NCBI RefSeq assembly: GCF_041146395.1
Contig: NC_091008.1
Location: 5,717,501 to 5,781,500, forward strand
DNA: 64,000 nucleotides
From: Eulemur rufifrons
Lineage: Eukaryota > Chordata > Mammalia > Primates > Lemuridae
Direction of reading: 5' to 3'
Shown here piece after piece: positions 26,318 through 38,081 of the stretch (positions are counted from its first letter, which is position 1; every line of letters starts with the position of its first letter). The position numbers and the translations under genes are program-made. The notes below the pieces were generated by a model. It was not told the origin of the DNA, ran no database searches, and saw nothing but the letters and a program-made list of their open reading frames with translations.

Positions 26318-26565
26318 ATAATAATAGTAGCAACAACTATTAACTTTATTGACCATTTGCTGTGTGATACATACTATTCTGAGGGATTTACAATCCACTT
26401 AATCCTCACAACTCTACAAGCTTACATACCTATTTTATAGATGAGAAAACTGAGACCTAGAGAGATAAAGTGATTTGCCGAAGACTATAGAGCTAGTGAG
26501 TGGCAGATCCGGGATTTGAACCCACGAAGACTGGCCCCTGAGCATGCGTTATTAACCACTGCCAT
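26318..26565 (-). mobile_element. Full-length MIR SINE
   Basis: One of the best-preserved MIRs here: attaactttattgaccattt, cacttaatcctcacaactct, tattttatagatgagaaaac, tgagacctagagagataaag, agctagtgagtggcagatcc, gggatttgaacccacgaaga, in antisense order across about 248 bp. Confidence 0.92.
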
Positions 26566-28004
26566 TTGCAAGGTTGCGTGTGGTCATATGTGACCTTTAC
26601 ATGAAATTTCCTTTATCAATGTGGATCAATCTTGCTTGGACTGAGTTTGAGTTTGGGGCAGAAATTGAATTGCTATAGGACTAACTCCTATAAGGTTAAG
26701 CGGCGGGATCTTTTGTAGACTCCAAAGGGATCTAAAAGAAGGACTGTCAAGGAAATTTAAACATCAAGATTGGAAGGGGTGGAAGTCAGTGGGAGGACGA
26801 TATTAGGGGAAAGCTACAACCAGATGGGCAGGTCGGTACTTGTCCCCCAAACACAGTCTGTGGCTATAAGACTAGGTCACGCCCTGCTACCTGGAAAGCC
26901 CAAGGTACTGAACCTGCTTACTGCCCTGATCGTAACTGATCTAAGAATCATATAGAACTGAGCCTGTAAAGTGGGCCTGCAAAGAAGGCATCGTGGGCCA
27001 GGCGCTGAGAAGGCAGAGGCTGGAAACTAGAATAAACATAAAGGGAACAATCCTCAGGTCCATGCCCAATTCCAGCTTAGGAAAACATCTACTTGTAATT
27101 TCCCAAGTTGAATTAAATTTCTCCTGTCAAGATATCTGATCCACCTGAATGTTCCCTGAATGTAGTGTTCAATACAAGGTTGTTGATTGACGTCAAGGGT
27201 AAGATGGAAGAAAGGACTGCTCTTCGTGTTCCCTCTTCTCCCCTTCTCCCCAGTGATCCTCTTGGAGAATTATTAATACTTCCCCCATTTTGCTCAAAAG
27301 CACCTCCCAAGATAGGAGATTCATTCTAGAAACCTGCAGATGTGCTCACGACCAGGAACTGGCCAGCTGTGTCCCGGATGGCCCAGAAGAGCTTGACCAC
27401 CAAGATGGAGTGTGTGGCCAGCCCGGGGAGTGGCAGTCCTGCATCAGACAGCCAATGGGACGTTTTGACTTTTTTAGACCCACAAAAAGAACATCTGCCA
27501 TTGGCTAAAATTCCTCCTTGTCAAAGTGGAACTGACCAGAAACGCAGAGATAAGAGCCTCCGATGTCCATATTCCCGGCTGGCTGTTTAACTTTGCATGG
27601 CTGTGAAAGACATAGGCTTCTTCGTTATTTGCATCTTCCTACGTTCAAGGAAGGAGCTCTCTGACCATCAGGGGAAAATATTGGCAGCCAGAAGGGAAGA
27701 CTGGCCACCTTTTCTTTCCATCAACCTCAGAGGCGCTGCCTTCTGCCAGACTTCCCACCCCATATGAAAGGATTCTCTTTTCTTCTGGTTTTGATCTGGT
27801 TCCCTGGCAAGATGGATGTGATTTTTTTTTTTTTTCTTAGCTCTTCTCCTCCTCCTGCCAAAGCACAGACTGTTTGGACACGTGGTCTCATTTCTATAAT
27901 TCTCCAACCTCCATCCGGGAGATCCATGCACCAGGGGTGACGATGGGTCTGTCGGGGCTCCGTGTGGGACAGCTGAGGAATCAGCAGGTGGCTTCCTCGT
28001 AGGA
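26566..28004. other. Unclassified sequence, no gene seen
   Basis: Open frames of up to 131 codons (27,668-28,063, minus) cross a T13 tract at about 27,822-27,834 and show no protein features. Parts (27,300-27,600) look LTR-like in composition, but I cannot name a family. Confidence 0.4.
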
Positions 28005-28115
28005 TGCATATCTAGACAGGACGCAAGCTCCATGAGGTGAGGGTCTGCGTGGGTCCCATTCAACCCCTATTCCCACCACTGGACTAATGAGCATTCAGTC
28101 AATGCAAGTGTCCAA
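28005..28115 (+). mobile_element. Possible L2 LINE 3' end
   Basis: gacaggacgcaagctccatg followed by aggtgagggtctgcgtgggt resembles 'gactgtgagctccttgagggcaggga'. Highly diverged. Confidence 0.4.
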
Positions 28116-29744
28116 TGGTGTCTTTGCAGTGAATTTCTCAGTAACCTGACTCTAGGGTAGAATCTACCAGTGCTAAATGGCAACACATGTGACAATCTGG
28201 AAGACGTTTTACCCCATCTGTATTCTGGGTGGCGAACTCTACAGGTTATAACCTCTTTTCTTAAACTATTTCATGGGACGCTAGACTCACAAGCTGCTCA
28301 GCAAAAGTTGACTTGGTGATCAAGTAAGCTTGATCAACATGGAGTACCAGAGCCTCCTTCAAGAGTCCCCGCGCATATTAACTTCTTAAAGAGACTTTGC
28401 AGTTTTTCTATAAAGAGACATGTTTCACTTTGACCCAGAACTTCAACTTTTTTGGACCGTGGAATCTCCATCTTGTACCTGTTACTGACTGTCCCGTGAA
28501 AACAGCGCTTCTCTGAATTCACCTTGGAGTTGTATTTGGGAAACACCAAATGATACATCATGCTTAGCCCTCTGTCTCCCTCCCCAGAGTCCTTGGAGTG
28601 GATATTCTAGACTTAGCTCGGAAATCATTTATTATGACACATGAACGTGACGGACCGTGATTTCCAAACCATCCTGTGTGATAACAGGGACCTCGCGCTC
28701 CCTTCTGCCTTCCCGTGAAGAGGGGTCCCCACTCTGTCCTCCAGGCTAAGGAGCAGGCTAAGGGCAGCTCGATGTCAGCCCAGAAATCCCTCACGGTGCC
28801 TGGTGAGGACCTCAAAGGGGACTTAGGGACCTGGTGGGGGCGGACTCAGGCCACTGTTTGTGAACACTGGCTTTGTGTGACTGCCCGTGACGATCAGTAG
28901 CGTGTGTCCCCTTGGCCAGGCTCCTGTAGCCAATTATTAAATTAAACACGATCTGGGTGTCACCGTGACGGTATTTTGTGGATGTGGTTCACATCTGCAG
29001 TCGGTTGACTTTGAGATCATCCTTGACAACATGAACAGGCCTCTATGGGTTGAAAGATCTTAAAGACAAAACTCAGGTTCCCCCGAGGAAGAACAATCCC
29101 ACCTGGGGACAATCGCTCCGGCCCCTGTGGAGTGTCCCGTCTCCCGCTGGTGCTGGGTCACCTGCCCAACATGCTGCCCGGTGTAGCAGTCCCTGTGCGT
29201 GTCCCCGCCAGGCTGGGCACAGCTTGCGCTGAGCGCTTCTCAGACAGAGGACGAGCCAGCGGTGATGGCGGCAACATCCTCCCCTCAGGCTGGGCAAAGG
29301 TGTCCCCCAGTGCCACGGGACAGCGTCAGACTCTGCAGGTCCAGCCAGGCCTGGAAGGGGACCCAGGAGGGCCCTCTGTCCCCCACCCTGGGGGAGACGC
29401 AGCTTGTGTACCTTCCACCGTTGCTGCCCGGTAGCGGGACCATGGGTGAGTTGTCGCACATTGATATATTTCCACACCTAGGCACAATCTGGCGAATTAA
29501 TTTCTGGAAAAGAACGTAGGCCTTAAAGTTTAATCAATTTTCACAGTTTAATAGTATCTCAGGGCATTTATTTTGCCTTCAAGATGAAGAGCATAGATTT
29601 GTATATATTATGGAAATACACTGGAGTTTTCATTTTGATAAGGAGGTGTGAAAGCCCAATCCATCCGCCAGCGCTGACGAGAGGGAGAGAGGGGACACGT
29701 CTGTGCCCTTACGGGTGTTCATCTGGCTGTGTGTAAGGGGGACC
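28116..29744. other. Unique or unclassified sequence, GC-rich centre
   Basis: 29,090-29,430 is GC-rich with overlapping frames of 100-134 codons on both strands; none has recognisable domains, so a coding role is not supported. 28,930-29,090 resembles an old interspersed repeat of uncertain family. Confidence 0.4.
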
Positions 29745-29947
29745 TTAATTCTCCTAATGCACGGTTAAAACCTTGAAATGTGTGTACCCAGAGATTCCAG
29801 GTCTAAGAATTTACCCTGAGGATGTGTAGAGTTACAACCTGTAAGAGATTTCATCTCAGTTGTGCAAAAATAGAAGTCACTTAAATGTCCATCAGTATGA
29901 CATCAGTGAGCTACGGAACATCAATATCTAATGGAATCCAATAAAAA
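29745..29947 (+). mobile_element. L1M LINE 3' fragment
   Basis: gattccaggtctaagaattt, accctgaggatgtgtagagt, and aaatagaagtcacttaaatg followed by tccatcag match the L1M 3' region in sense orientation. It adjoins a MIR. Confidence 0.75.
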
Positions 29948-30175
29948 TAGCTGGCATCCATTTCATTGGGTGCCGAGCACTGTTCCGTAAGGATTCCACA
30001 CATATTAACGTCCCCAGTTCTCACGACAGCCCTGCAAAGTAGAGTCTATTGTTCTCTTTTCACTAAGGCACAGGGTGGCAGGGAGAACTGCCCAAGGCCA
30101 CGCGGTCACAGAGGTACAGAGCAAGGATTCCCACCTGAACATTCTGGTGCTAGAGCCCATGCTCTGAGTCTGTGC
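29948..30175 (-). mobile_element. MIR SINE
   Basis: Antisense MIR: ttgggtgccgagcactgttc, tctcacgacagccctgcaaa, gaactgcccaaggccacgcg, gagcaaggattcccacctga, and gctagagcccatgctctgag. Confidence 0.82.
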
Positions 30176-30212
30176 TGTGCCGCACTCTCAAGAAGTATGA
30201 TGTCATTTAAAG

Positions 30213-30681
30213 CAGCGGTCCCCAACCTTTTTGGCACCAGGGACTGGTTTCACGGAAGACAATTTTTCCATGGTGGGGGGTGGGGGGCGCATTGGGAGGG
30301 ATGGTTTTGGAATGACTCAAACACATTACAATTATTGTGCAGTCAAACCTCTCTGCTAATGATAATCTGTATTTGCAGCTGCTCCCCAGTGCTAGTATCA
30401 CCGCCTCAGCTCCACCTCAGATCATCAGGCGTTAGATTCTCATAAAGAGTGAGCAACTTAGGTCCCTTGAATGTGCAGTTTACAGCAGGGTTCCAGCTCC
30501 TATGAGAATCTAATGCCACCAGTGATCTGGGGCGGGGCTTAGGAGGCGGGGCTTAGGTGATGATGTGAGCGATGGGAGTGGCTGGCTCACCTGCCATTCA
30601 CTTCACCTCCTGCTGTGCAGCCTGGTTCCCAGCAGGCCATGGACCTGTACCAGTCGGTGGCCTGGGGGTTGGGGACCGCAG
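30213..30681 (+). mobile_element. MER1-type hAT-Charlie DNA transposon, complete
   Basis: Begins cagcggtccccaaccttttt and ends ggttggggaccgcag, imperfect inverted termini of one another. It is flanked by an 8 bp duplication, atttaaag at 30,205-30,212 and atttaaaa at 30,682-30,689 (7/8), as expected for hAT elements. The interior keeps typical blocks (ttggcaccagggactggttt, atcatcaggcgttagattct, tgagaatctaatgccaccag). There is no transposase, so it is a non-autonomous copy. Confidence 0.92.
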
Positions 30682-30689
30682 ATTTAAAA

Positions 30690-31274
30690 CATCCATCTGT
30701 CCATTCACATATATACAAAACACAATAATAACAAAAATGGAAAATTCTGCTTTAATACTAGCAATCTTCCTTTTTTTTTTTTTTGCTCATCTGTATGTAC
30801 TAAATTTTCTATGTTAAACATCTACTATTCTGTAGTTTAAAAATAAAAATAATAAAAGTGATGTCACTATTTTGATTGGGATCCAAACTCCTAATTTGCC
30901 TGGTCAGAGACTAGAGTCAACTCCATGCAGATTGACATTCGGGGCAGCTACTCCAGCCAGTATGTTCCAGAAGATACCAACATGGCACTCTGCGAGGAAC
31001 AGAGCTAATCAGAGAACATCTCCTAGACCTTCCTTCAGCCAACTTCCAAATTTCAGTTTTCTCAACCCAGCCAAGTTTTGTGATTATCAACACTGACTAT
31101 GAATGTTAAGCTCATAAGCTTTTGAAGACTCAGAAAATAAAATAAGTAATAGCTGTGATGAGGTGGGACTTCACAGAACTCTCTGTTGGTGGGGATGCTC
31201 TGATCTTACAGGCAGGAAATTTATCAAATGATATGAGGTACAATTAGAAACGGAAAGGGTAAAAAAAAACTGTG
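30690..31274. other. AT-rich unique sequence, no gene seen
   Basis: Contains a T15 tract near 30,770-30,784. No repeat family or gene recognised. Confidence 0.4.
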
Positions 31275-31440
31275 TGGACTCTTAGAGCTAGGACCCATGT
31301 AGCCTCATTTGACGAATGAAGACCCTAAGGCTCAGAGACGTTAAGTGATGTGTTCTCAGTCTGCCAGAGGCTGAGCCAGGGTGGAGAGACAAGTTTTAGT
31401 TCCTAGTCCAACACCCTCTGCAGTGAGCCACGCTGCCTGG
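31275..31440 (-). mobile_element. MIR SINE fragment
   Basis: gtagcctcatttgacgaatg, aagaccctaaggctcagaga and cgttaagtgatgtgttctca match the antisense MIR core. Confidence 0.72.
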
Positions 31441-31770
31441 AGGGCTTGGACCCGGCTGAGAAGAAGGAAGCGGCTCTTGGTAGGAGAACAATAGCTATTT
31501 TATGAAATCCATTTCTGTTTGCTTTTATTCCACTAGCAACACATACAGAAGAGAGGCACACAGAGTAAATGGTGGAGGTTCCTGGCCACAGACCACATCT
31601 CCCCCCCGAGAGGTGATTACAGTCAATAACTTGGGGTGTCGCCCTCCAGACTCCTTTCTACATATGTCATACATGGATTCAGCGGTGTGCTAGAACCGGC
31701 TTGCACTGGTTCTTGAGAGCCAACTTAAACTTTCAGGAAAGCTATGAGCCAGCTGTTAGAAAAAATCATC
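31441..31770. other. Unique sequence, nothing recognised
   Basis: No repeat or coding signal beyond short chance frames. Confidence 0.4.
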
Positions 31771-31850
31771 ATTAAAAATTAAATTATACAAACTTAATTA
31801 AATTGCATTAAAAGCAAAGATAACAAGTACTCAAAACTCATCTCTAAGAT
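31771..31850 (+). mobile_element. Tigger-type transposon, left part (split by an Alu)
   Basis: gcattaaaagcaaagataac, aagtactcaaaactcatctc and taagattaattaatt fit the sequence expected upstream of the block that resumes after the Alu at 32,198. The boundary is approximate. Confidence 0.45.
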
Positions 31851-31870
31851 TAATTAATTAATTAATTAAT
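31851..31870. repeat. (TTAA)n short tandem repeat
   Basis: Five aatt units at the 3' (tail) side of the antisense Alu. Confidence 0.9.
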
Positions 31871-32197
<327 letters not shown>

Positions 32198-32651
32198 TGG
32201 TTAATTTATTTTTGAAGAAAGAAAAATATTTTTTGGAAATTTAGTGTCGCTGAAGTGTGCAGTGTTTATACAGTCTACAACAGTGTCCAGCCCTGTCTTA
32301 GAGCTTCACAGTCAATCGCCTCATTCACTGATTCACCCGGAGCTACTGCCGGTCCTGCAAGCTCCGTTCATGGCCAGTGCCCATACAGGTGTATCATTTT
32401 TTACCTCCTACATTTTATTATATGTTTAGATGCACAATTACTTACCATTGTGTTACAGGTCCCTACGGTATTCAGGGCAGTAACTTGCTGCACAGATCGA
32501 CAGTGTAGGAGCAACACCTGTACCAGGTAACTTAGGTGTGTAGCGGGCTAGGTTTGCATAAGAAGGCTCGATGGTGTTCACACAATGATGACATCACCTA
32601 ACGACACATTCTTCAGAACATACTTCCATTGTTAACCAATGCATGACCGCA
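32198..32651 (+). mobile_element. Tigger-type (TcMar) DNA transposon, right part
   Basis: gtgtgcagtgtttatacagt, gctcctgcaagctccgttca-like text, cacaattacttaccattgtg, cacctgtaccaggtaactta, and the terminal acctaacgacacattcttca followed by aatgcatgaccgca. The same family contributed the end fragment at 7,165-7,516. No transposase frame is left. Confidence 0.78.
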
Positions 32652-33099
32652 TTTGTCTTCTCTCCCCCAATGTCCTGTCCCCTGGATGATCTAGCCTTCT
32701 ATTTTAACCAAATCCCAGGTCCTTTTAACTTTCCTCTTCGAGTATGTTCTACCTCCACTCTTCAATCCCCCACACCTTTCACGCCTTCTTAGAGAGAGAG
32801 CATTTTTAAAGGTAAAGGTGAAGTTTTCTGGAGGTAATTACTTAATGGGCAGCGGGACAAGAATGGCTGGGTTTGCTCCTGCTGGCTGCTACCCCGCTGT
32901 CCCTGCTCCCGAGTGTCAGAGGGAGAGCAATATACTTAGTCCCTTTTGTTTACACACCGAAAGATTAGGTTTCCTTGAATTCCTAAGGAATTTCAACAGA
33001 TTAACTTCTAGATAGAAAACTTCATAGGCTGAGCAAAGAAAGCAGAAGAAAAAAAAAAAAAATCATGTCACCCTCCAGCGGTTCCATCAAGGGATGAAA
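32652..33099. other. Unique sequence, no gene seen
   Basis: Pyrimidine-rich start, an A15 run at about 33,048-33,062, no repeat family, and a single unremarkable 65-codon frame. Confidence 0.4.
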
Positions 33100-33520
33100 T
33101 TTTAAACCACCTCATGTCTCACACCCATTTCTTCGTGCAAAATAAATCACTCGAACAGAGCGCGGGCCAATTTTTACTTTAAAGATGTTGTGTCCCGAGG
33201 CTGTCTCCTTGAACTTCAAAAGCACACTTTGTAATTACTCCACCTATCAAAGGGAACTAAGCATTTCACCTCCAATCTTCCTCAGCTCCTGTTATCACTT
33301 TTAATTGTTAATAAACCGCATTAATTTTAAACTGATTATTATGTTGGGGAATTCGGTGTTTTCAAGCAGAAGACACTGAATTATATATAAGTTAACTTAT
33401 TCATGTAACAAACTGAACTGGGGTGTTTTTTTTTTCTCACTACCTGTCCTTGGTTTTATTTTTAGCAATTTCTGTCATTTTAGAGATTCGTAGAATTTTA
33501 TGTCCCTTGTGTTTTAAAGG
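33100..33520. promoter_or_regulatory. Candidate conserved non-coding element
   Basis: Repeat-free, low-CpG, AT-rich block with dense developmental-type motifs: a TCF/LEF-like atcaaag at 33,246-33,252, TTATCAC (GATA-like) near 33,292, ttaattgttaat, a RUNX-like aaccgca at 33,314-33,320, and several taatt cores. The motif reading is direct; enhancer function and conservation are inference. Confidence 0.35.
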
Positions 33521-34199
33521 AATAGTTTTCTGGGAATTAAAAGGATTAAAAAAATGCCGGGATTTGATCCAGGTTTGTGCTCAATATTGATATCATTTGA
33601 TTGCTAGTTTTGAGCCTTCCCAGAACTTAGTTTGTTTTTTGTTTTTTGTTTTTTTTTTTAAGAGACGTGGGGGGCTCAAAAATAATTTACTAAACTCAGA
33701 CCACAGTATCCACCTGTATAATTCATTCAGATTTATTTAAGCCTTTCATTTTCTTAACAATTTTTTTTCCCCAACTGGAGTTAACTAGGTAAATGCTTCC
33801 TGTTATTAACCTCCTCGCCACTGTAGGCATGGATTCTGTCCAGTTGACAATATCATTTGCGCACAAACCATATTTTTCCAGCCCAAGCAATTTTGTCTTG
33901 TGGTCATAAACAGAATGTTCTCGAGACAGACACACGCTCTGCTTGTTTCCACGTTGGCACCGAGCTCAGAATTCAGGAGCCGAGAGCAACTCCGACCTGG
34001 CTGAAAGTTCTCAGAACACCCTTCTCTCCAACCTAACCGTGCCCGTGAGCTGAATCCTCCACCTGGCCTACACCCCCTCTCCGCTGCCCAGCAAGACCAA
34101 TTTTCACTGCCCTCTTCAGCCTCCTGGGTAAAACTCATGTGCCTTCCTCTGCCTCCCGCCGGGAGCACCTACAGTGCCACCGCCACCGTCATCCTCTCC
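33521..34199. other. Unique sequence, no gene seen
   Basis: Contains T-rich tracts at 33,630-33,659. A 120-codon minus frame (33,806-34,168) has no recognisable features. Confidence 0.4.
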
Positions 34200-34405
34200 T
34201 GAGAGCCTTCTGTGGCACCAGGGACCGTGCCACGTGTCCTATGTTTATTAACTCAAGTAATCCTCGCCACAACCCTGCTCCTTGAGCATCATAATTATTC
34301 CCACTTGACAGGTAGGAACACTGAGGCACAGAGAGGTCGGTGCCCAAGGTCACTCAGGTGGTAAGTGACAGAGGCGGCCAGCTGTGCACACAAGCTCTCT
34401 GCCAT
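34200..34405 (-). mobile_element. MIR SINE
   Basis: Antisense MIR: aactcaagtaatcctcgcca, caaccctgctccttgagcat, gaacactgaggcacagagag, and gtcggtgcccaaggtcactc. Confidence 0.82.
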
Positions 34406-34454
34406 CTCTCCCTCCTGCGCTGAGCTGCCTGATCACCGACACGGTTGTGCCTCC

Positions 34455-34560
34455 ATTGGTCCCCCCACTCCCGAGGGCAGGGCCATCTTTGATCCATTCT
34501 TGCGTCCCCCAGAGTGCCCAGTGAGTCATTAACTATGTATGGAATGAAAGAAGGGTCTTC
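34455..34560 (+). mobile_element. L2 LINE 3' end
   Basis: cgagggcagggccatctttg, atccattcttgcgtccccca and gtgagtcattaactatgtat, followed by ggaatgaaag, follow the L2 3' terminus. Confidence 0.7.
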
Positions 34561-35199
34561 CTAGCGTTCCTAGGTAGGTGACCTGAGAGATCGCGACACA
34601 GAAGAGCAGCCCTTGGTGGCACCAGGAAAACAGCCCACCCGGCTGGTGCCCTTGGGTTGTCTATAGCCTGACGCTAAGATCTGTCTTCTCTTGGGCTAAA
34701 CACGGTGACCGACATAACCCACCTTTGCGATCCAGTAAACACGGATCGAGCATCTCCTCCCCTAGAAAGCGACACTGAGTGAGGAGCCACAGATGGTGCT
34801 TGTCACACCATCATGCAGGGGCTGAGTTGGTGCAAGATGGCAGGGCCGATCCTGGAAGGGTGGCAAAGGGGTGAAGGTTAGAATTAGCACGTCTTGTAAA
34901 TTCTTTTACCGCTCCACCAGCAAAACAATAACTAAACTTTATTCAGTTATCTATACGCGCCCTGTTTTTTCCCCAAAAATGATTTCAGTAGATTCATAAA
35001 TTGGAAGTGAGAAAGAGATAAGAAAACAAAAATAGAGACAAAAAAGTGCAGTTCAGAGTGAGGCGAATACAGAAAAACGTGCATAATGTGTGTATTGCAA
35101 AAGATTGAAATATACAAAGCACTTTATCACGTAGTCACAGAGAGTCTCTTCTCGGACCTTCCAAGGGGCCATTTCCGGCAGCTGGTGGTGCTAAGTCCG
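34561..35199. other. Unique sequence, nothing recognised
   Basis: No repeat family or coding frame; AT-rich from 34,900 onward. Confidence 0.4.
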
Positions 35200-35350
35200 G
35201 GTCACAGGTGAGGAGCTCGAGGCTCAGAGGGGTCAGGGGACCGTGGCGGGGCTGGTCCCCGGCGATCGCGACTGGAACCCCGCCGAACCACGCAGGGGTT
35301 AGGAGCTGATTCCAAGCCGCTGCCCGGGGCCGCCGTTTCCAAAGGGGAGA
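35200..35350. promoter_or_regulatory. Small CpG cluster
   Basis: About 14 CpG dinucleotides within roughly 130 bp (35,215-35,345; for example ccccggcgatcgcgactgga and ggggccgccg), in a window that is otherwise CpG-poor outside Alus. It is too short for a classical CpG island. It may be a minor promoter, an enhancer, or simply a GC-rich relic; its start resembles a MIR core (gaggctcagagg). Confidence 0.4.
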
Positions 35351-36594
35351 AAACAACCCACCCTAATCCCGGTGAAAACTTTATTTGTCCTTGAACCTGC
35401 AATTATGACAGTATAATAAGCAGCACAGCAGCTGCGTGAAATCGGAGTTTGATTCCAGAACTAGTGCTCTGCGGAGCCTGAGGGTGCATCTCCCTGCGTT
35501 CCCGCTGCAGTCTAGCACGTTCTCTGCCTGCCCTCTCGTCAGCTCAGGCCCGGGCGCTGTTTTCCCCAACCCTTTCTGGATTAAGGTCGGAAACTCCACG
35601 TCCACCCGCTTTACCCTAAGTCCCCTGGGTTTTACTGACCCTTGCAGGGAGGTGGCTGGGGACAGCGTGCTGGCCCTGGGCAGCCCGGGTGACCTCTCTG
35701 TCCCCCCCGCCTTTGGTTAGGTTCGGGTCACAACGTGCATCAGAAGAGGTTCAGACACAGGTGTCCAAAGAAATGCAAAAAGCCGGCAAAAGAGATTTCT
35801 GGTGATGAAGAAAGAGCATCATGGGCAGGTCATTTCTGGGACAGGGGCTTCCAAAGAGGAGCCTGCGTCTCGCTGCCTCAGTGGGCCTCTCTGCCCTCTG
35901 TCCTCTCCACCCTCCACCGCCACCACCTGCCAGAGGACAGCTCTCCGGCCACTCGCCTTCCCGGGACCGTGTCTCTGCACCTTGGCTGCCCTCTGCAGCT
36001 CCTGAAGGCTCCTTCCCGTCACCACAGTGAGGAAACACAATACGACCCACTTAGACGCAGGATTAGCTCGAGCCAGACACACTGAGGGACAAAAATTCCT
36101 GAGCCTCCCGCTGCCCTATTGTGTGAAGCAGCGGTCCAGCGACGCGCTAGCAATCTCCCCTGCACAATAAAACCACACCGCGCTTTCCACTTGCAGACGG
36201 AATTAGCAACTAATGGGGTTTTGCAATGACACAAACACCCCTGATGGCCCCGGTCTTTTCTGACTTTCCTAATGTATTTCCGGCTGTGATAATGTACCGA
36301 CATGCACAAATGTAGACACGTCTCTTCAGAAAATGAGTAACAGTTCTGGGGGGAGAACCAATATCGTTTCAAGACTCTCTGGGGTCCAGCTACCTTGTCC
36401 ATGAAGCAATCTATCATCAACAGAGTGGGTTTGTTTCTTAAATGCTCGTGGAGGAACATGAGATAAAATAGCCAAAGATACCTCAGATAAAGGCAGGGGG
36501 GATTTTAGGAAATAGTTTAACCATCTTCTTAGTCAAATACTCTGACAAAACCACCACAAAATAGCCGACAACTCATGCATTAGAACAAGCTTTG
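35351..36594. other. GC-moderate unique sequence, no gene seen
   Basis: Overlapping frames on both strands (146 codons at 36,019-36,459 minus; 116 codons at 35,735-36,085 plus; others) share the same DNA. None shows a domain, a kept start or splice signals that would single it out. Confidence 0.45.
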
Positions 36595-36690
36595 GAGATA
36601 ATGTCCTAACCATTCTACAGATAAAGAAACCGAGGCCCGAAGGAGTTAAATGCATGCCCCGAGGCCATGGTACAAGTTGGGGTTAGGACA
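36595..36690 (-). mobile_element. MIR SINE core fragment
   Basis: ccattctacagataaagaaa, ccgaggcccgaaggagttaa and atgcatgccccgaggccatg match the antisense MIR core. Confidence 0.65.
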
Positions 36691-36752
36691 AGAAACTAAA
36701 TGAGCAAGACAGGCAGCAGGAGAAGAAAAGTAGTGAAGAAAGCAACTTGCAA

Positions 36753-37084
36753 GGCCAGGCGCGGTGGCTCACGCCTGTAATCCTAGCACTCTGGGAGGCC
36801 GAGGCGGGAGGATCGCTCGAGGTCAGGAGTTCGAGACCAGCCTGAGCAAGAGCGAGACCCCGTCTCTACTAAAAATAGAAAGAAATGATCTGGCCAACTA
36901 AAAATATATATAGAAAAAATTAGCCGGGCATGGTGGCACATGCCTGTAGTCCCAGCTACTCGGGAGGCTGAGGCAGGAGGATCGCTTGAGCCCAGGAGTT
37001 GGAGGTTGCTGTGAGTGAGGCTGACGCCACGGCACTGTAGCCCGGGCAACAGAGTGAGACTCTGTCTCCAAAAAAAAAAAAAAA
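36753..37084 (+). mobile_element. Full-length Alu SINE, strepsirrhine type
   Basis: ggccaggcgcggtggctcac to an A tail, with the linker. The flanks aaagcaacttgcaa (left) and aaagtgccacttgtgaa (right) look like a decayed target-site duplication. Confidence 0.96.
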
Positions 37085-37299
37085 GTGCCACTTGTGAAAA
37101 ATGAGTTCAGACTGTCTTCATCGTCTTGCAAGTGGATGGCTAAATGCCCTCTTCAAGCTGCTTACAGGAATAAATTAAAGAGGAATTGGAAAGAAGACTG
37201 CAGCCAATGTTATTGAGTTGTAGGGTTTAAAAAAAAAAAAATCAATGTTATCACTTAAGAACTAGCTTGCTTTCTTCTACTGTCTGGTACTTGTAGCTT
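37085..37299. other. Unique sequence, nothing recognised
   Basis: An A13 run at about 37,229-37,241; otherwise unremarkable. Confidence 0.4.
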
Positions 37300-38040
37300 G
37301 AAGTAACAATTGGTCCTTGGTGACAACGTGCAATAAAGAAGCCACGTCTGTCTGCCTCTAACGATTCTCATGGAGGCTGGAGACCGAGGCTGGAGGCCTT
37401 AAGGGAGACCCAAAGACTGTTTACATCCCGATTTATTCACTGTTATTTACAGCCTCTTTTCTTTCTAAACTCCTTTGTGATGTTTAATAATACATGAAGA
37501 TAAGTTTTGCCGTGTAAATTAAGCTGATGGCCGCTGCCAGTCGTATCAGAGACAACTGTTAAACTGTGACGGTTTGCAGTTCAGAGGCTGGATGTGCAAA
37601 CCAGCCTCTCGTGCTGCACGTTAAGACTAACTGAACACATCTGGGGAAAGGAATCCACCAGCACCTCTCTGGTGCAATTAAGGAACCTGGCGCACAATTA
37701 AAATTCAGGTCAGCACACAACTACAATGAGGCTCTTTGATGTGAGGTCAGCTCTGGCCATTCTCATAGACTCATTAAACAGGTTAATCAACTTAGCGCAG
37801 GAGATAGGAGAGGAGCGACCAAAAATCTATTTAATTACCGTTGCCCTGAGAGCTCCGGCAGAAAGATCTGTTTTATTTGTTTGACACAGCAAATGCCGTT
37901 TCATTGTCAGTGCTTGCTGGAGCTGAAGGTGCTATTTCTGGAATGGTGTGCTTTTTCTCAGGTTATGAAATACAGACATTACACAAATATTTGTTTACAT
38001 TGATTATTAATTAAAGTCTTATAAAAATAGGGGGTCTGGT
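37300..38040. promoter_or_regulatory. Candidate conserved non-coding element
   Basis: About 740 bp free of repeats and of coding frames, AT-rich with dense homeodomain and forkhead-like words: tatttaattaccg near 37,828, atctgttttatttgtttgac near 37,866, tgtttac at 37,992-37,998 and tgattattaattaaag at 38,001-38,016. It has the look of a vertebrate developmental enhancer. The motifs are direct observations; function is inference. Confidence 0.4.
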
Positions 38041-38081
38041 GCTTGTCTTTCTTTTTCTTCCTCCCGTACATTTCTCTTTTG

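Noticed and set aside
29073..29477. 134-codon minus frame in GC-rich DNA as an exon
   Set aside because: Composition alone explains the open frame; no splice signals or domain and competing frames on the plus strand.
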